From positions 372,001-436,000 of the forward strand of contig CBDCPZ010000022.1 in the NCBI GenBank assembly GCA_965220465.1: 64,000 bases of DNA, written 5' to 3'. Origin of the DNA: JAHDHW01 sp965220465 (lineage in GTDB: Bacteria; Bacteroidota; Bacteroidia; Chitinophagales; Saprospiraceae). Within the stretch, counting starts at the first letter, position 1, and every line of letters starts with the position of its first letter. Positions 16,150 through 24,930 of the stretch are shown here, piece after piece. The position numbers and the translations under genes were made by a program. Below the pieces are notes generated by a model. That model was not told where the DNA came from, did not search any database, and saw nothing but the letters and a program-made list of their open reading frames with translations.

Positions 16150-18780
16150 TTAAAACCGCATATAAATTGATTTTAACTGATCATTAGTTTCTTTTTCTTT
16201 TACTTCTTCGATCATTTCGGTAATTGAAGCCGCACTTCCCTCCAGTTCTGTTTTTTTCAGTTCGTCTTTTTCCAGGCTTGCCTGCTCTGTATAAGATTCC
16301 CGCATTTCATTCATTGCTTTTGTAGCGCCAAATCTTTGCCAAGGTGACCGACTCATATCTATGCCAACGGCTTTTAGTTTTTGCATACAAGTATTGATCT
16401 CAGATTCATTGGTTTGTTCAGCGAGATCAATATAATTTTCATAAAAAGAAATAACAGAAAAGCCGTCAATTTTATCCCAGGATTTTTCAAAAAAGCCAAG
16501 TTTTTTATGATCGCCGCTTTCCGCATAAATTTCACCCACCGCATTAAGAATTGAACCATTGTCTTCCTGCTCCAAGTTTTTAGCATAAAGTTGCGCCTCC
16601 TTTGGATCCACTTGATTCAAAGATTTCAAAGCAGCGGAAATGGTATTGTAAGCTTTTTCTTTATCGATCGCTTTTTGAAAAAGTGGAATATATTTATTGT
16701 CACCACTTTCGCCCAGAATATTAAAAGACATTGCTCTAACTTGAGAATGGCTATCGTTTTCAGCCATAGTTGCAATAGTATTCATCAAAGCAGCGTCATT
16801 GGCTGGTTTTACCAAAGAAAGCCCTTTCATTCTTAAAGTCCAATGGTTGTCATTTAACGCAGCTTTGAATACATCAATTGATGAACCGAGAGTACTTCCT
16901 TGCAATGCATTTATGGCTTCAAAACGATCCAAATAATTTTTTCCATTATAATATTGAAAGACAAACTCCTCGTCCGTTTTATTATCATTTTTTAACATCA
17001 GAAGTGACTTATCGGCATCGACGTTGACAAGCGCCGGTTTTTGAGAAGCATCAAAAGAAAAAACCTGCTTTCGTTCATCCATGAAAACATCATAGCGAAC
17101 AGGTTTACGGTTTTCGACATAGACATCAATGGCAAAAGGTAATTGGAAAATAGCTGGAAATTCGTCAGGGTCTTGCACTTGTTCAATAGTGACATATACT
17201 TTTTTAGCACTTTCATCATAGTCATAATTAATGTCCAAAATCGGATGCCCAGCGCTAAAATACCATTGGTTGAAAAACCAGTTGAGATCCTTCCCGGTCA
17301 CATCTTCAAACGCCAAACGAAGCTCATGGGCTTCAACAGCAGTAAATGCATGGGTCGTGAGGTATTTGTTTAAACCAGCAAAAAAGGCCTCATCACCCAC
17401 ATAATTGCGAAGCATATTTAAAACCAAACCTCCTTTATTATAACTGTGTGCATCAAACATGTCCTCTTTGTCATCAAAAGAAAAGTCAATCAGGTCATGG
17501 GCTCCACGCTGATTAACAGAGCCAAAATATCCTTGCATTTCCGAAAGACGGTGACTTTCTGCTTCATCTTTTCCATACTTATGCTCAAACCAGAGATATT
17601 CAGCATAATTAGCAAAACCTTCGTTTAAAGTGAGGTTTGACCAACTTTCACAAGTAACATAATCGCCAAACCAGTGGTGAAACATCTCGTGAGCAACAAT
17701 GCCGTCATTGTGATTGTCAATTAATTCCCGATCCGTTTTTTGGACAAATTCTCCGAATATCACACTCGTTGTATTTTCCATTGCTCCCGAAACATAATCC
17801 CGAACAATAATTTGAGAAAATTTATCCCAAGGATACTTTACATCCAGCATTTCAGAAAAGAAACTTAACATCTCAGGCGTGTGAGCAAAAATTTCTTTTG
17901 CATATTTTTCATAATCATGTTCCACATAATAATCAACCAACATTCCGTTCCAATCATCTTTTACAACTGCAAAATCTCCAACGGCTAACATAAAAAGATA
18001 AGGAGCATGAGGTTGATTCATCTTCCAATAATCAGTTCGGGTACCATCGCCATTTTCAATTGAAGATTCTAAAAGTCCGTTTGAAAGCGTTTTATATTTA
18101 GTATCAACAGTTAAATATATTTCTTGGGTACATCTTTCATTTGGTTTGTCAACAGTTGGAAACCAACGAGAACTATTTTCAGTTTCACCCTGAGTCCATA
18201 TCTGCATTGGTTTAGTTGGATCGTTGCCATCATTATTAATGAAAAATAAACCAAGGTCAGACGTTATCGCTGCACTTCCGCCCTCAGGACCTTCAGTTGG
18301 TTTGGCGGTGTAGTCTATGAAAATTTTGTATTCTTGTTTTGCAGAAAATGTTTTGCCAAGATTGATCGTTAATCGCTCACCATCGTATTCATATTTTAAC
18401 GACTCAGACTCACCATCAAAAGTGATATTATGAATATAAAATCCTTTAGCATCAAGCTCTAACGTATTAGTAGGGTAGAAATAGGGTTTAAAGGTCAAGG
18501 TTGCTTTTCCGAGAACTTGTTGTTTTTCCCAATCAAATCGAACATCAAGCTTTGTATGAACCAAATCATTTTTTAGTGTGTAACTCGGGTGATAAGTTGG
18601 AAGGGTATAAACCTCTTCTTCAAATGAATCAATTTCGCGTGGCTTTTCAGCAGAAACGACCATAGTATCGAGCTGCCTTTCTTCAACTTCAAGAGGAATT
18701 GCAGTAATTGTTTTTTTAGCAGAATTGCATCCAAACGAAAAGAGTATTGCAAAAAGGAAAGCTAAATATCTGATTTTCAT
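16150..18780 (-). CDS. M1 family zinc aminopeptidase lipoprotein
   Basis: An 876-residue M1 (gluzincin) metallopeptidase. The N-terminus MKIRYLAFLFAILFSFGC is a lipoprotein signal with Cys at the lipobox, so it should be anchored in the envelope. GAMEN (about 332-336) binds the substrate N-terminus; HEMFHHW (364-368) and Glu387 in NEGFAN give HExxH-x18-E. The region after about 580 looks like HEAT-type helical repeats. I chose the ATG at 18780 because upstream in-frame Mets at 18813 and 18795 would bury the signal peptide and because a TATTTTTG element (minus) lies at 18811-18818. A terminator follows the gene. Confidence 0.95.
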   Translation of the reverse strand: MKIRYLAFLFAILFSFGCNSAKKTITAIPLEVEERQLDTMVVSAEKPREIDSFEEEVYTLPTYHPSYTLKNDLVHTKLDVRFDWEKQQVLGKATLTFKPYFYPTNTLELDAKGFYIHNITFDGESESLKYEYDGERLTINLGKTFSAKQEYKIFIDYTAKPTEGPEGGSAAITSDLGLFFINNDGNDPTKPMQIWTQGETENSSRWFPTVDKPNERCTQEIYLTVDTKYKTLSNGLLESSIENGDGTRTDYWKMNQPHAPYLFMLAVGDFAVVKDDWNGMLVDYYVEHDYEKYAKEIFAHTPEMLSFFSEMLDVKYPWDKFSQIIVRDYVSGAMENTTSVIFGEFVQKTDRELIDNHNDGIVAHEMFHHWFGDYVTCESWSNLTLNEGFANYAEYLWFEHKYGKDEAESHRLSEMQGYFGSVNQRGAHDLIDFSFDDKEDMFDAHSYNKGGLVLNMLRNYVGDEAFFAGLNKYLTTHAFTAVEAHELRLAFEDVTGKDLNWFFNQWYFSAGHPILDINYDYDESAKKVYVTIEQVQDPDEFPAIFQLPFAIDVYVENRKPVRYDVFMDERKQVFSFDASQKPALVNVDADKSLLMLKNDNKTDEEFVFQYYNGKNYLDRFEAINALQGSTLGSSIDVFKAALNDNHWTLRMKGLSLVKPANDAALMNTIATMAENDSHSQVRAMSFNILGESGDNKYIPLFQKAIDKEKAYNTISAALKSLNQVDPKEAQLYAKNLEQEDNGSILNAVGEIYAESGDHKKLGFFEKSWDKIDGFSVISFYENYIDLAEQTNESEINTCMQKLKAVGIDMSRSPWQRFGATKAMNEMRESYTEQASLEKDELKKTELEGSAASITEMIEEVKEKETNDQLKSIYMRF

Positions 18781-18810
18781 AATAGAATTTTTGTTCATAA
18801 TTTCGAAGAG

Positions 18811-18818
18811 CAAAAATA
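18811..18818 (-). promoter_or_regulatory. possible -7 element for the M1 peptidase gene
   Basis: TATTTTTG on the minus strand fits TAnnTTTG and ends 30 bases before the ATG at 18780. No TTTG/TTG is visible at the expected -33 position. Confidence 0.35.
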
Positions 18819-18943
18819 GAAATATAGTTTATCTTATTTCTTTAAACTTTATCAATACATCCTTTTTATCGACAAAGACGCACTAATTTTTAAAAAGTGA
18901 AGCAAGAGAGTCCCAAAGAAGTTAAAACGAAAAATGTTATAAT

Positions 18944-18973
18944 TTTGTTTTATAAATAATTTGTTTATTTTTG
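18944..18973 (+). promoter_or_regulatory. Bacteroidota-type promoter for the pentapeptide-repeat gene
   Basis: TTTG at 18944-18947 and TATTTTTG at 18966-18973 are 18 bases apart, matching the bacteroidote -33/-7 consensus. The ATG at 19001 lies 27 bases downstream; this supports that start over an in-frame GTG at 18971, which would sit inside the promoter. Confidence 0.55.
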
Positions 18974-19000
18974 TGTAGAGTAACACCAAATAGTGAACTA

Positions 19001-19621
19001 ATGGAAACATTAAAAGACCTCCCTTTGCTGCATTCTTTTTTTCCACTTTCCAATCAAAAAGGTCGATCGACGGCTGGAATTAACAATAGAAGAATCTCCA
19101 GCTTGTCAAAAAACTGCAAGCCCGTTTCGAAAAAGAAGTTGGATCATATTATTGAAAAACATCTTGACTTTTTATCTGCAGGAGGGGCAGGAGGGGAGTG
19201 GCAAACGATTCTCGTAGGAGGGTTAGTTCTTGGATTGTATAATCTCCCTTTGGAAGTAAAAGATGGAGAGCAAGCAACATTTGAACGTGCAAATCTCCGT
19301 AAAATAGAATTGGCAAATAAAGAAATTCCATTTGCAAATTTTTGTAGCGTTTACAAAGAAAATGGTGATTTTAGAAATGCCAATTTGAGTTATTGCTTGT
19401 TTACAGATTCTTTTCTAGAAGGCGCTGATTTTCATAATTGTAACCTTCAAAACACAGATTTTTCAAGATCAAACCTGCGCGGTGCAAATTTTCAAAATGC
19501 AAACTTACAAGGGGTTGATTTCGAAAATTGCGATTTGACGGGCGCTGATTTTCAAAATACAAAACTTAATAATGCACGTTTTCCAGGAGCTAACCTGGAT
19601 GACATTTTACATTCTTTTTAA
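19001..19621 (+). CDS. pentapeptide-repeat protein
   Basis: A 206-residue soluble protein. The first 80 residues are basic with no recognised domain and include GGAGGEWQTILVGGLVLGLYN. From about residue 85 to the end the sequence follows the A(D/N)LxX pentapeptide pattern (ANLSYC, ADFHNCNLQNTDF, ANLQGVDF, ADFQNTKLNNARF), which folds as a right-handed quadrilateral beta-helix. Some pentapeptide proteins protect DNA gyrase, but most have unknown roles and nothing here selects one. The gene has its own promoter-like element, diverges from the M1 peptidase and lies 9 bases before the VOC gene. Confidence 0.85.
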   Translation: METLKDLPLLHSFFPLSNQKGRSTAGINNRRISSLSKNCKPVSKKKLDHIIEKHLDFLSAGGAGGEWQTILVGGLVLGLYNLPLEVKDGEQATFERANLRKIELANKEIPFANFCSVYKENGDFRNANLSYCLFTDSFLEGADFHNCNLQNTDFSRSNLRGANFQNANLQGVDFENCDLTGADFQNTKLNNARFPGANLDDILHSF

Positions 19622-19630
19622 AACAAAAAA

Positions 19631-20047
19631 ATGAAAAGAGTAACAGGTCTTGGCGGGATCTTTTTTAAATGTAAAGATCCAAAGAAAACGAAATCATGGT
19701 ATGAAAAACATTTGGGTTTCAAAACAGATGAATATGGTGGCGCATTTGAATGGCGCCAAGCAGGGCAACCTGAAAAAAGCGGATACACTGCCTGGAGCCC
19801 AATGAAAGATGACACAAAATATTTTGATCCTTCAGACAAACAATTCATGGTTAATTATCGGGTCGAAGACCTGGAAAAACTCCTCGAAGTTTTAAAAACC
19901 GAAGGCGTTCAAATCGTAGGCGAAATAGAAACTTACGAATATGGAAAATTTGCCCATATCCTTGATCTTGAAGGAAATAAAATAGAACTATGGGAACCAA
20001 TTGATTCCGCTTTCGACGATCATTACAAAGGAAATACGATTCAGTAA
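19631..20047 (+). CDS. VOC family protein (glyoxalase/bleomycin-resistance fold)
   Basis: A 138-residue protein of the vicinal-oxygen-chelate superfamily. Two beta-alpha-beta-beta-beta modules are visible: the first opens TGLGGIFFKCKDPKKTKSWYEKHLGF, here given in part, and the second opens FMVNYRVEDLEKLLEVLK and ends with a glutamate in GNKIELWEPI that usually binds metal. Substrates of the superfamily range from methylglyoxal adducts to antibiotics and cannot be deduced. It follows the pentapeptide gene by 9 bases and ends one base short of the convergent dapD stop. Confidence 0.85.
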   Translation: MKRVTGLGGIFFKCKDPKKTKSWYEKHLGFKTDEYGGAFEWRQAGQPEKSGYTAWSPMKDDTKYFDPSDKQFMVNYRVEDLEKLLEVLKTEGVQIVGEIETYEYGKFAHILDLEGNKIELWEPIDSAFDDHYKGNTIQ

Positions 20048-20048
20048 A

Positions 20049-20867
20049 CTAAACAGCTACATTATAATCTCTTAGCGCGTCATTCAGTGAAACTTTTTTG
20101 TCGGTGCTTTCTTTGCGCTTTCCGATGATGAGTGCGCAAGCCACCTGATATTCTCCTGCGGGAAATTGTTTAGTATAGGTTCCGGGAATAACTACAGACT
20201 TTGCAGGAACTCTACCTTTATGAATGACTGGTTTGTCGCCGGTAACGTCAATAATATGGGTTGACTGGGTTAGCACAACATTGGCTCCGAGAACAGATTC
20301 TTTTTCAACTCTTACTCCTTCGACAACAATGCATCGGCTCCCGATAAAACAGTTATCTTCGATAATGGTGGGTGATGCTTGTAATGGTTCTAATACGCCG
20401 CCAATTCCAACACCTCCGCTAAGATGAACATTTCGGCCGATTTGAGCACATGATCCTACCGTTGCCCAGGTATCGACCATCGTTCCACTTCCAACCCAGG
20501 CACCAATGTTTACATAGCTGGGCATCATGATTACTCCTTTTTCCAAAAACGAACCATGACGAGCAATTGCATGAGGAACCACGCGAACACCCAAAGTCTC
20601 ATAATTCTTTTTTAAAGGAATTTTATCGTGAAACTCGAATGGACCGACTTCGATTGTTTTCATTTTTTGGATGGGGAAATAAAGGACCACTGCTTTTTTT
20701 ACCCACTGGTTAACCTGCCAATCTCCTTTGTCTGATGGTTCAGCAACTCTGACTAGCCCTTGATCAAGGAGTTTAATTACTTTTTTTATATTCTTTCGGG
20801 TTGCTTTTTTAGAAAGTAAAGATCGATCTTCCCAGGTTTGTTCAATGATTGAACGCAGTTTTTTCAT
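20049..20867 (-). CDS. dapD: 2,3,4,5-tetrahydropyridine-2,6-dicarboxylate N-succinyltransferase
   Basis: A 272-residue left-handed beta-helix acyltransferase. The N-terminal helical domain begins MKKLRSIIEQTWEDRS; hexapeptide repeats follow (VNIGAWVGSGTMVDTWATVG, CAQIGRNVHLSGGVGIGG), with VVIPGTYTKQFPAGEYQVACA near the C-terminus. It catalyses the succinyl-CoA-dependent step from tetrahydrodipicolinate toward meso-diaminopimelate and lysine, so this organism uses the succinylase branch. It is monocistronic here with a promoter-like element upstream. Length and motifs are typical. Confidence 0.97.
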   Translation of the reverse strand: MKKLRSIIEQTWEDRSLLSKKATRKNIKKVIKLLDQGLVRVAEPSDKGDWQVNQWVKKAVVLYFPIQKMKTIEVGPFEFHDKIPLKKNYETLGVRVVPHAIARHGSFLEKGVIMMPSYVNIGAWVGSGTMVDTWATVGSCAQIGRNVHLSGGVGIGGVLEPLQASPTIIEDNCFIGSRCIVVEGVRVEKESVLGANVVLTQSTHIIDVTGDKPVIHKGRVPAKSVVIPGTYTKQFPAGEYQVACALIIGKRKESTDKKVSLNDALRDYNVAV

Positions 20868-20906
20868 AGTTCTGTTCTTTTAATTTATTTGGCGATAAGA
20901 GGAATA

Positions 20907-20936
20907 CAAAAATAGTTTTTTATAGTGAATTTCAAT
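20907..20936 (-). promoter_or_regulatory. Bacteroidota-type promoter for dapD
   Basis: On the minus strand, ATTG at 20936-20933 and TATTTTTG at 20914-20907 are 18 bases apart, fitting the -33/-7 pattern, and end 39 bases before the dapD ATG. Confidence 0.45.
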
Positions 20937-20971
20937 TAAAGGAAAACAAATACAAAAATAGAACAAGATGA

Positions 20972-22315
20972 TTATTTCGTTTCCAGCCATCGGCTAAAAA
21001 TAGCATCAACTTCTTTGCTTTTCCATTTTGTCTCAATATTTTCAATAGCCATGATTTTTTCAAAAAGCTGATCCTGTGCTTTGCTTTCCTTTAAAGCCTG
21101 GCTATAAGGAATATGACTGAAAGTAACCATTGAATAAAGTGGAAAGAACTCCGACAGATATTTTTTATTGAGATATTTTTCAATCTTTTTGCGTAATAAA
21201 AAACGATCGTCTGCGACCAAATCCCGCATTTCAATAAAATTTTGATAAGCCAGCTCTGCAATCGCATTTGTATCAGTAAACCTCGTTGAATTGAATTCAT
21301 CCATGATAAGAGGCCAGTCTTCATTATGCTTTTCCATCAATTCGTCTAAAATAGTACAATCTTCAAAACCAGAATTCATTCCCTGACCGTAAAACGGTAT
21401 GATCGCATGAGAAGCGTCACCAATCAATAAAGTACGATGATTATATTGCCAGGGAAAGCAGGAAATAGTGACTAATGTTCCGGTTGGGTTTTCATTAAAA
21501 TCATTGATTAAATCCGGAATTAAAGACAATGTATCTGGAAAATATTTTTTAAAAAAGGTTTTGATTTGATCCGCAGTTTTCAACTTTTTAAAGGATTCCT
21601 TTCCTTCAAATGGCAGGAAAAGTGTACAAGTAAAACTACCATCAAAGTTGGGTAGTGCAATCATCATAAATTGGCCTCTTGGCCAAATGTGAAGTGCGTT
21701 TTTTTCAATCAAATGACTGCCATCAGAAGCTGGGGGAATTCTTAGTTCTTTGTAGCCATGTTCAAGGTATTGCTGCGAATAATTGAACCTCCCTTGTTTT
21801 TGAAAGCTGGAGCGAACAGCAGAAAAAGCACCATCAGCTCCAAAAACAAGGTCAGGTTCGAAGGTTATTTTCTCGCCTTTTTCATCTTGAAAAGAAATAG
21901 AACTTTTCTTCAAATTAACTCCTGTGCATTTTTGGTTGAAATGAAAACGCACATTTTCAAAACTATCCGCAATTTTCATTAACTCAATATTCAATCCGCC
22001 ACGAGAAACAGAATAGATTGCTTCGTCTTCTTTTCCATAAGGTTGAAAAGTCAAACCACCATCAATACTGTGCATCATTCGTCCGGGCATTGGGATTGCA
22101 ACGGACCGAATCTTCTCTTTTATTCCAGCTTTTTCCATGGCTTTCCAGCCGCGGTCGCTCATCGCGAGATTGATAGATCTTCCTCCTACAAAATCAGATT
22201 TTCTCATATCTCCTCGCCGTTCGTAAACATCAACCAAGTAACCTCTTTTTGCCAGAATAATTGCCCAAAGAGAACCAACTAAGCCCGCACCGACAATTGT
22301 CACTTTTTTCTTCAT
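20972..22315 (-). CDS. kmo: kynurenine 3-monooxygenase
   Basis: A 447-residue FAD-dependent aromatic hydroxylase. The dinucleotide fold GAGLVGSLWAIILAKRG is at residues 8-24, the FAD ribityl motif is LIGDASHAIIPFYGQGMNSG, and KMO-specific segments such as GGRSINLAMSDRGW and the C-terminal SHIPYSQA are present. It converts L-kynurenine to 3-hydroxykynurenine with NADPH and O2, a step in tryptophan breakdown or de novo NAD synthesis. No other kynurenine-pathway gene is in this window, although nadD lies 41 kb away. Its ATG overlaps the stop of the upstream membrane-protein gene by 4 bases. Confidence 0.95.
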   Translation of the reverse strand: MKKKVTIVGAGLVGSLWAIILAKRGYLVDVYERRGDMRKSDFVGGRSINLAMSDRGWKAMEKAGIKEKIRSVAIPMPGRMMHSIDGGLTFQPYGKEDEAIYSVSRGGLNIELMKIADSFENVRFHFNQKCTGVNLKKSSISFQDEKGEKITFEPDLVFGADGAFSAVRSSFQKQGRFNYSQQYLEHGYKELRIPPASDGSHLIEKNALHIWPRGQFMMIALPNFDGSFTCTLFLPFEGKESFKKLKTADQIKTFFKKYFPDTLSLIPDLINDFNENPTGTLVTISCFPWQYNHRTLLIGDASHAIIPFYGQGMNSGFEDCTILDELMEKHNEDWPLIMDEFNSTRFTDTNAIAELAYQNFIEMRDLVADDRFLLRKKIEKYLNKKYLSEFFPLYSMVTFSHIPYSQALKESKAQDQLFEKIMAIENIETKWKSKEVDAIFSRWLETK

Positions 22316-22980
22316 ATAAATAAAGTTATAAAAGGTAAAGCAATAAACTGCGTAGCTATGCCTACTAAAAAACCTCCATATAAGTCGTTTTTTTCATGAG
22401 CTCCCAGCAACAAGCGAGATGTTCCAACGATTCCGGAAAAAATTATTGCTAACATCAATAATAAATAGGTATTCATTTCAAAACTGTATTTTCCAAGAGG
22501 TATGACAAAAGAAGTATAGCTGTAAAAAGAAACGGTAAGTATTAGCATTCCGACTAATCCGCCCATTCCGACAGCATGCATGCTTATTTTGGAAAACAAG
22601 TTGATAAAAAAAGCAAGGAACAAACCAAGGGTGGCTCCTAGCACAAACACTTTGTATGGATATGGAATGTTAGGATTTTCAAGTACATTTCTAAAAATCC
22701 ATAAATATAGAATTCCGGTAATAATATAAGGACCGATTCTTTCGTGCCTATCCTGCATTTCAAAGGAAGAAATCAAGCCCAAAAGTTTCATCATGGATAC
22801 TGCTACGGCAGGTATAAAAAAGGTCGAAAGAAAAATCAGTAAAATAAGAGGTGTGCTTGAGCCAATACTATTTACACCAAAAATATACGGATTGACCAAT
22901 AAAAGTAGGATTAGCATATAGGTCAAAACCAATAATGGATGAAAAAGAATAGAAAAAAAATAAGCGAGATAGCGCAACAT
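22312..22980 (-). CDS. polytopic membrane protein, PAP2-like C-terminus
   Basis: A 222-residue protein with six or seven membrane helices. FEMQDRHERIGPYI after the second helix, KISMHAVGMGG, and SRLLLGAHEKNDLYGGF recall the KxxxxxxRP / SGH / SRxxxxxHxxxD motifs of PAP2-type phosphatases, though the first two are only loosely matched. Bacteroidota carry many such unassigned proteins. It overlaps the kmo start by 4 bases, so the two are translationally coupled, yet no functional tie to kynurenine is evident. A lipid- or polyprenyl-phosphate phosphatase role is possible but unproven. Confidence 0.65.
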   Translation of the reverse strand: MLRYLAYFFSILFHPLLVLTYMLILLLLVNPYIFGVNSIGSSTPLILLIFLSTFFIPAVAVSMMKLLGLISSFEMQDRHERIGPYIITGILYLWIFRNVLENPNIPYPYKVFVLGATLGLFLAFFINLFSKISMHAVGMGGLVGMLILTVSFYSYTSFVIPLGKYSFEMNTYLLLMLAIIFSGIVGTSRLLLGAHEKNDLYGGFLVGIATQFIALPFITLFI

Positions 22981-23095
22981 TAGGTATTAATCTAGTTAAA
23001 GATGGTGATCTTTTTACGGAGCGGCAAGTTATACAAAAAAACAGTGGCAATGAAAATTACGCACCAAAATCAAAGGATAGTTCCAGAAGCGTTAA

Positions 23096-24763
23096 TTATT
23101 CATTTTTTTCATTTTTGAGGCCTAAAGCAGGGTCTTTATATATTTTTATAATTTCAAATTCGACTCTACGATTTTGTTTCCGTAACTCATCAGTAGAATT
23201 ATCATTTACAGGTTTGGTAGATCCGTAGCCATAAGTTTCAATACGCAACGGAGGTATTCTCATTTTATAAACCAGATAATCTTTGATTGCTTCAGCGCGT
23301 TCTTCAGATAATTTTTGAAGGATGGCTTCTTCTCCCTGATTATCTGTGTGGCCTCCAACTCGAATCGATATGTTTTGATTTTCTTTCAAATAAGAAGCAA
23401 GCGTATTTAACGTAGGATAAGACGAAGTAAGTACAATAGGCGTTGATTGCACAAAGTATATTGGATCAAGTTCTATCTTAGCACCGACTTCCAAAGGATC
23501 AATATAAAGATCAACTTCGTACTCTTTGAAATAGATATATGATTTTTTAAACTTTACCGTTTCTTCAACACCTGAATACCCCGGTTTTTCAGCTTTCAAA
23601 ATAAATTTTTCTCCCTTTGGAACCACAAAACGGAAACTACCATCATCAGAAACATAAACGTTACGGTACTCCTGATCTGCAGGGCCAGACAAAACCTTCC
23701 CACTAATTGGTTTATTTGTATTAGAATTATAAATATGTCCTTTTACGACCACCCCAGAAGGGTTTGGCGGAGCAATTTTAACTCTAAAAATATCGCTGGA
23801 TCCGTCTCTTTTGGAACTGAAATAAAGATATCCGGTAGTTGAATTAAAAAAGGGCTGACTATCATCCGAAGCCGAATTAATAGGCTGAATAAAACGCCGC
23901 GGACGACTCCACTTGGTCCATTCATTATCCAGACAATCAATGATAAACAAGTCCATTCCTCCATGAGTTCCGAGTCGGTTTGAAGCAAAAAATATGGTTT
24001 TGTTATCATCTGAAATGAAGGGAGTCACTTCTCTATTAACAGAGTTGACCTTAGGGCCAAGATTTTTTGGAGAAGACCAGGTATCTGCATCTTTTTTAAA
24101 AGAAATATATAAATCCGTCATTCCATAGGTATCTTCTTTTTCCATAGCTAGAATCATGACACTTCCATCACTACTGATGGTCATGCTTACGTCCGGATTT
24201 GTGTTATGATAGTCTTCAATATCAATTGATTCAGGAAATGACCAATTTCCATCGGCATATTGTCTGACAATTGAAAACCCCTTTTTCATTCCACCTTCTT
24301 TTTCAAAACGGTTAATAACGACTAACTCGTTATTTGATGGAGTGATTGCACAGACACTATTTGGCAAAGCATTATTAAGTGGATAGGAGGGGTGGGAGAT
24401 TTTGTCAAATTCACTATTTACAGATTTGGCAACCCAAATGTCTTGATTGAAAACAGAACCTTCTGGATTGTGTACAATTTTGTCAGCTATACTTGTATAA
24501 ATATTCTGGAGGTAAGAGGAATAATTTGGGTTTTCTAGTGTCTGTGAAAGATCTTCACCGTTTTCAACTAACGTTTTTTCAAACTCAGGAAACCCTACCC
24601 TGGTAAAATAGAGCGTTTTTCCTTCGACATCAATAACGGGGGAAATCTCATCGTATTCACTATTGATTTTATCATAAAGTTTTTCAATTACAAACTCCTG
24701 AGCGGTTGCTAGCATTGGAGAGAATGCAAAGAACATCAAATAAAAAACAGATCTTCTTTTCAT
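23096..24763 (-). CDS. OmpA family protein with PD40 beta-propeller and carboxypeptidase-regulatory-like domain
   Basis: A 555-residue exported protein. The signal peptide is MKRRSVFYLMFFAFSPMLATAQ; I chose this Met over one three codons upstream. WD40-like PD40 repeats occupy about 30-320 (TLYFTRVG, TIFFASNRLGTHGGMDLF, YLYFSSKRDGSSDIFRV), a CarboxypepD_reg-like beta sandwich spans about 325-420, and a C-terminal OmpA/MotB peptidoglycan-binding domain (about 435-545) contains VGGHTDNQGE and NRRVEFEI. The layout recalls PorE, the OmpA-type component of type IX secretion, as well as other bacteroidote peptidoglycan-linked proteins. Confidence 0.88.
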   Translation of the reverse strand: MKRRSVFYLMFFAFSPMLATAQEFVIEKLYDKINSEYDEISPVIDVEGKTLYFTRVGFPEFEKTLVENGEDLSQTLENPNYSSYLQNIYTSIADKIVHNPEGSVFNQDIWVAKSVNSEFDKISHPSYPLNNALPNSVCAITPSNNELVVINRFEKEGGMKKGFSIVRQYADGNWSFPESIDIEDYHNTNPDVSMTISSDGSVMILAMEKEDTYGMTDLYISFKKDADTWSSPKNLGPKVNSVNREVTPFISDDNKTIFFASNRLGTHGGMDLFIIDCLDNEWTKWSRPRRFIQPINSASDDSQPFFNSTTGYLYFSSKRDGSSDIFRVKIAPPNPSGVVVKGHIYNSNTNKPISGKVLSGPADQEYRNVYVSDDGSFRFVVPKGEKFILKAEKPGYSGVEETVKFKKSYIYFKEYEVDLYIDPLEVGAKIELDPIYFVQSTPIVLTSSYPTLNTLASYLKENQNISIRVGGHTDNQGEEAILQKLSEERAEAIKDYLVYKMRIPPLRIETYGYGSTKPVNDNSTDELRKQNRRVEFEIIKIYKDPALGLKNEKNE

Positions 24764-24840
24764 AGGACACATAGGGTTACATTTGAAATGTAAATAAAAC
24801 AGGACGCTTTGAAAAAGAAATTATTATAAAAATTTCTATA

Positions 24841-24848
24841 CAAAGATA
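24841..24848 (-). promoter_or_regulatory. possible -7 element for the PD40-OmpA gene
   Basis: TATCTTTG on the minus strand fits TAnnTTTG, 77 bases upstream of the ATG at 24763. The -33 partner is not clear. Confidence 0.3.
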
Positions 24849-24930
24849 ATGTATTGAACGAAAGTGTGAAACAAGAAGGGCAAAAAAATGTGACTTTAAT
24901 TAAAAGTTCATCAAAAAAAAGCAAAAAGCC

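Noticed and set aside
18971..19000. Upstream GTG start for the pentapeptide-repeat gene
   Set aside because: It lies inside the predicted -7 element and adds unconserved residues; ATG at 19001 is better.
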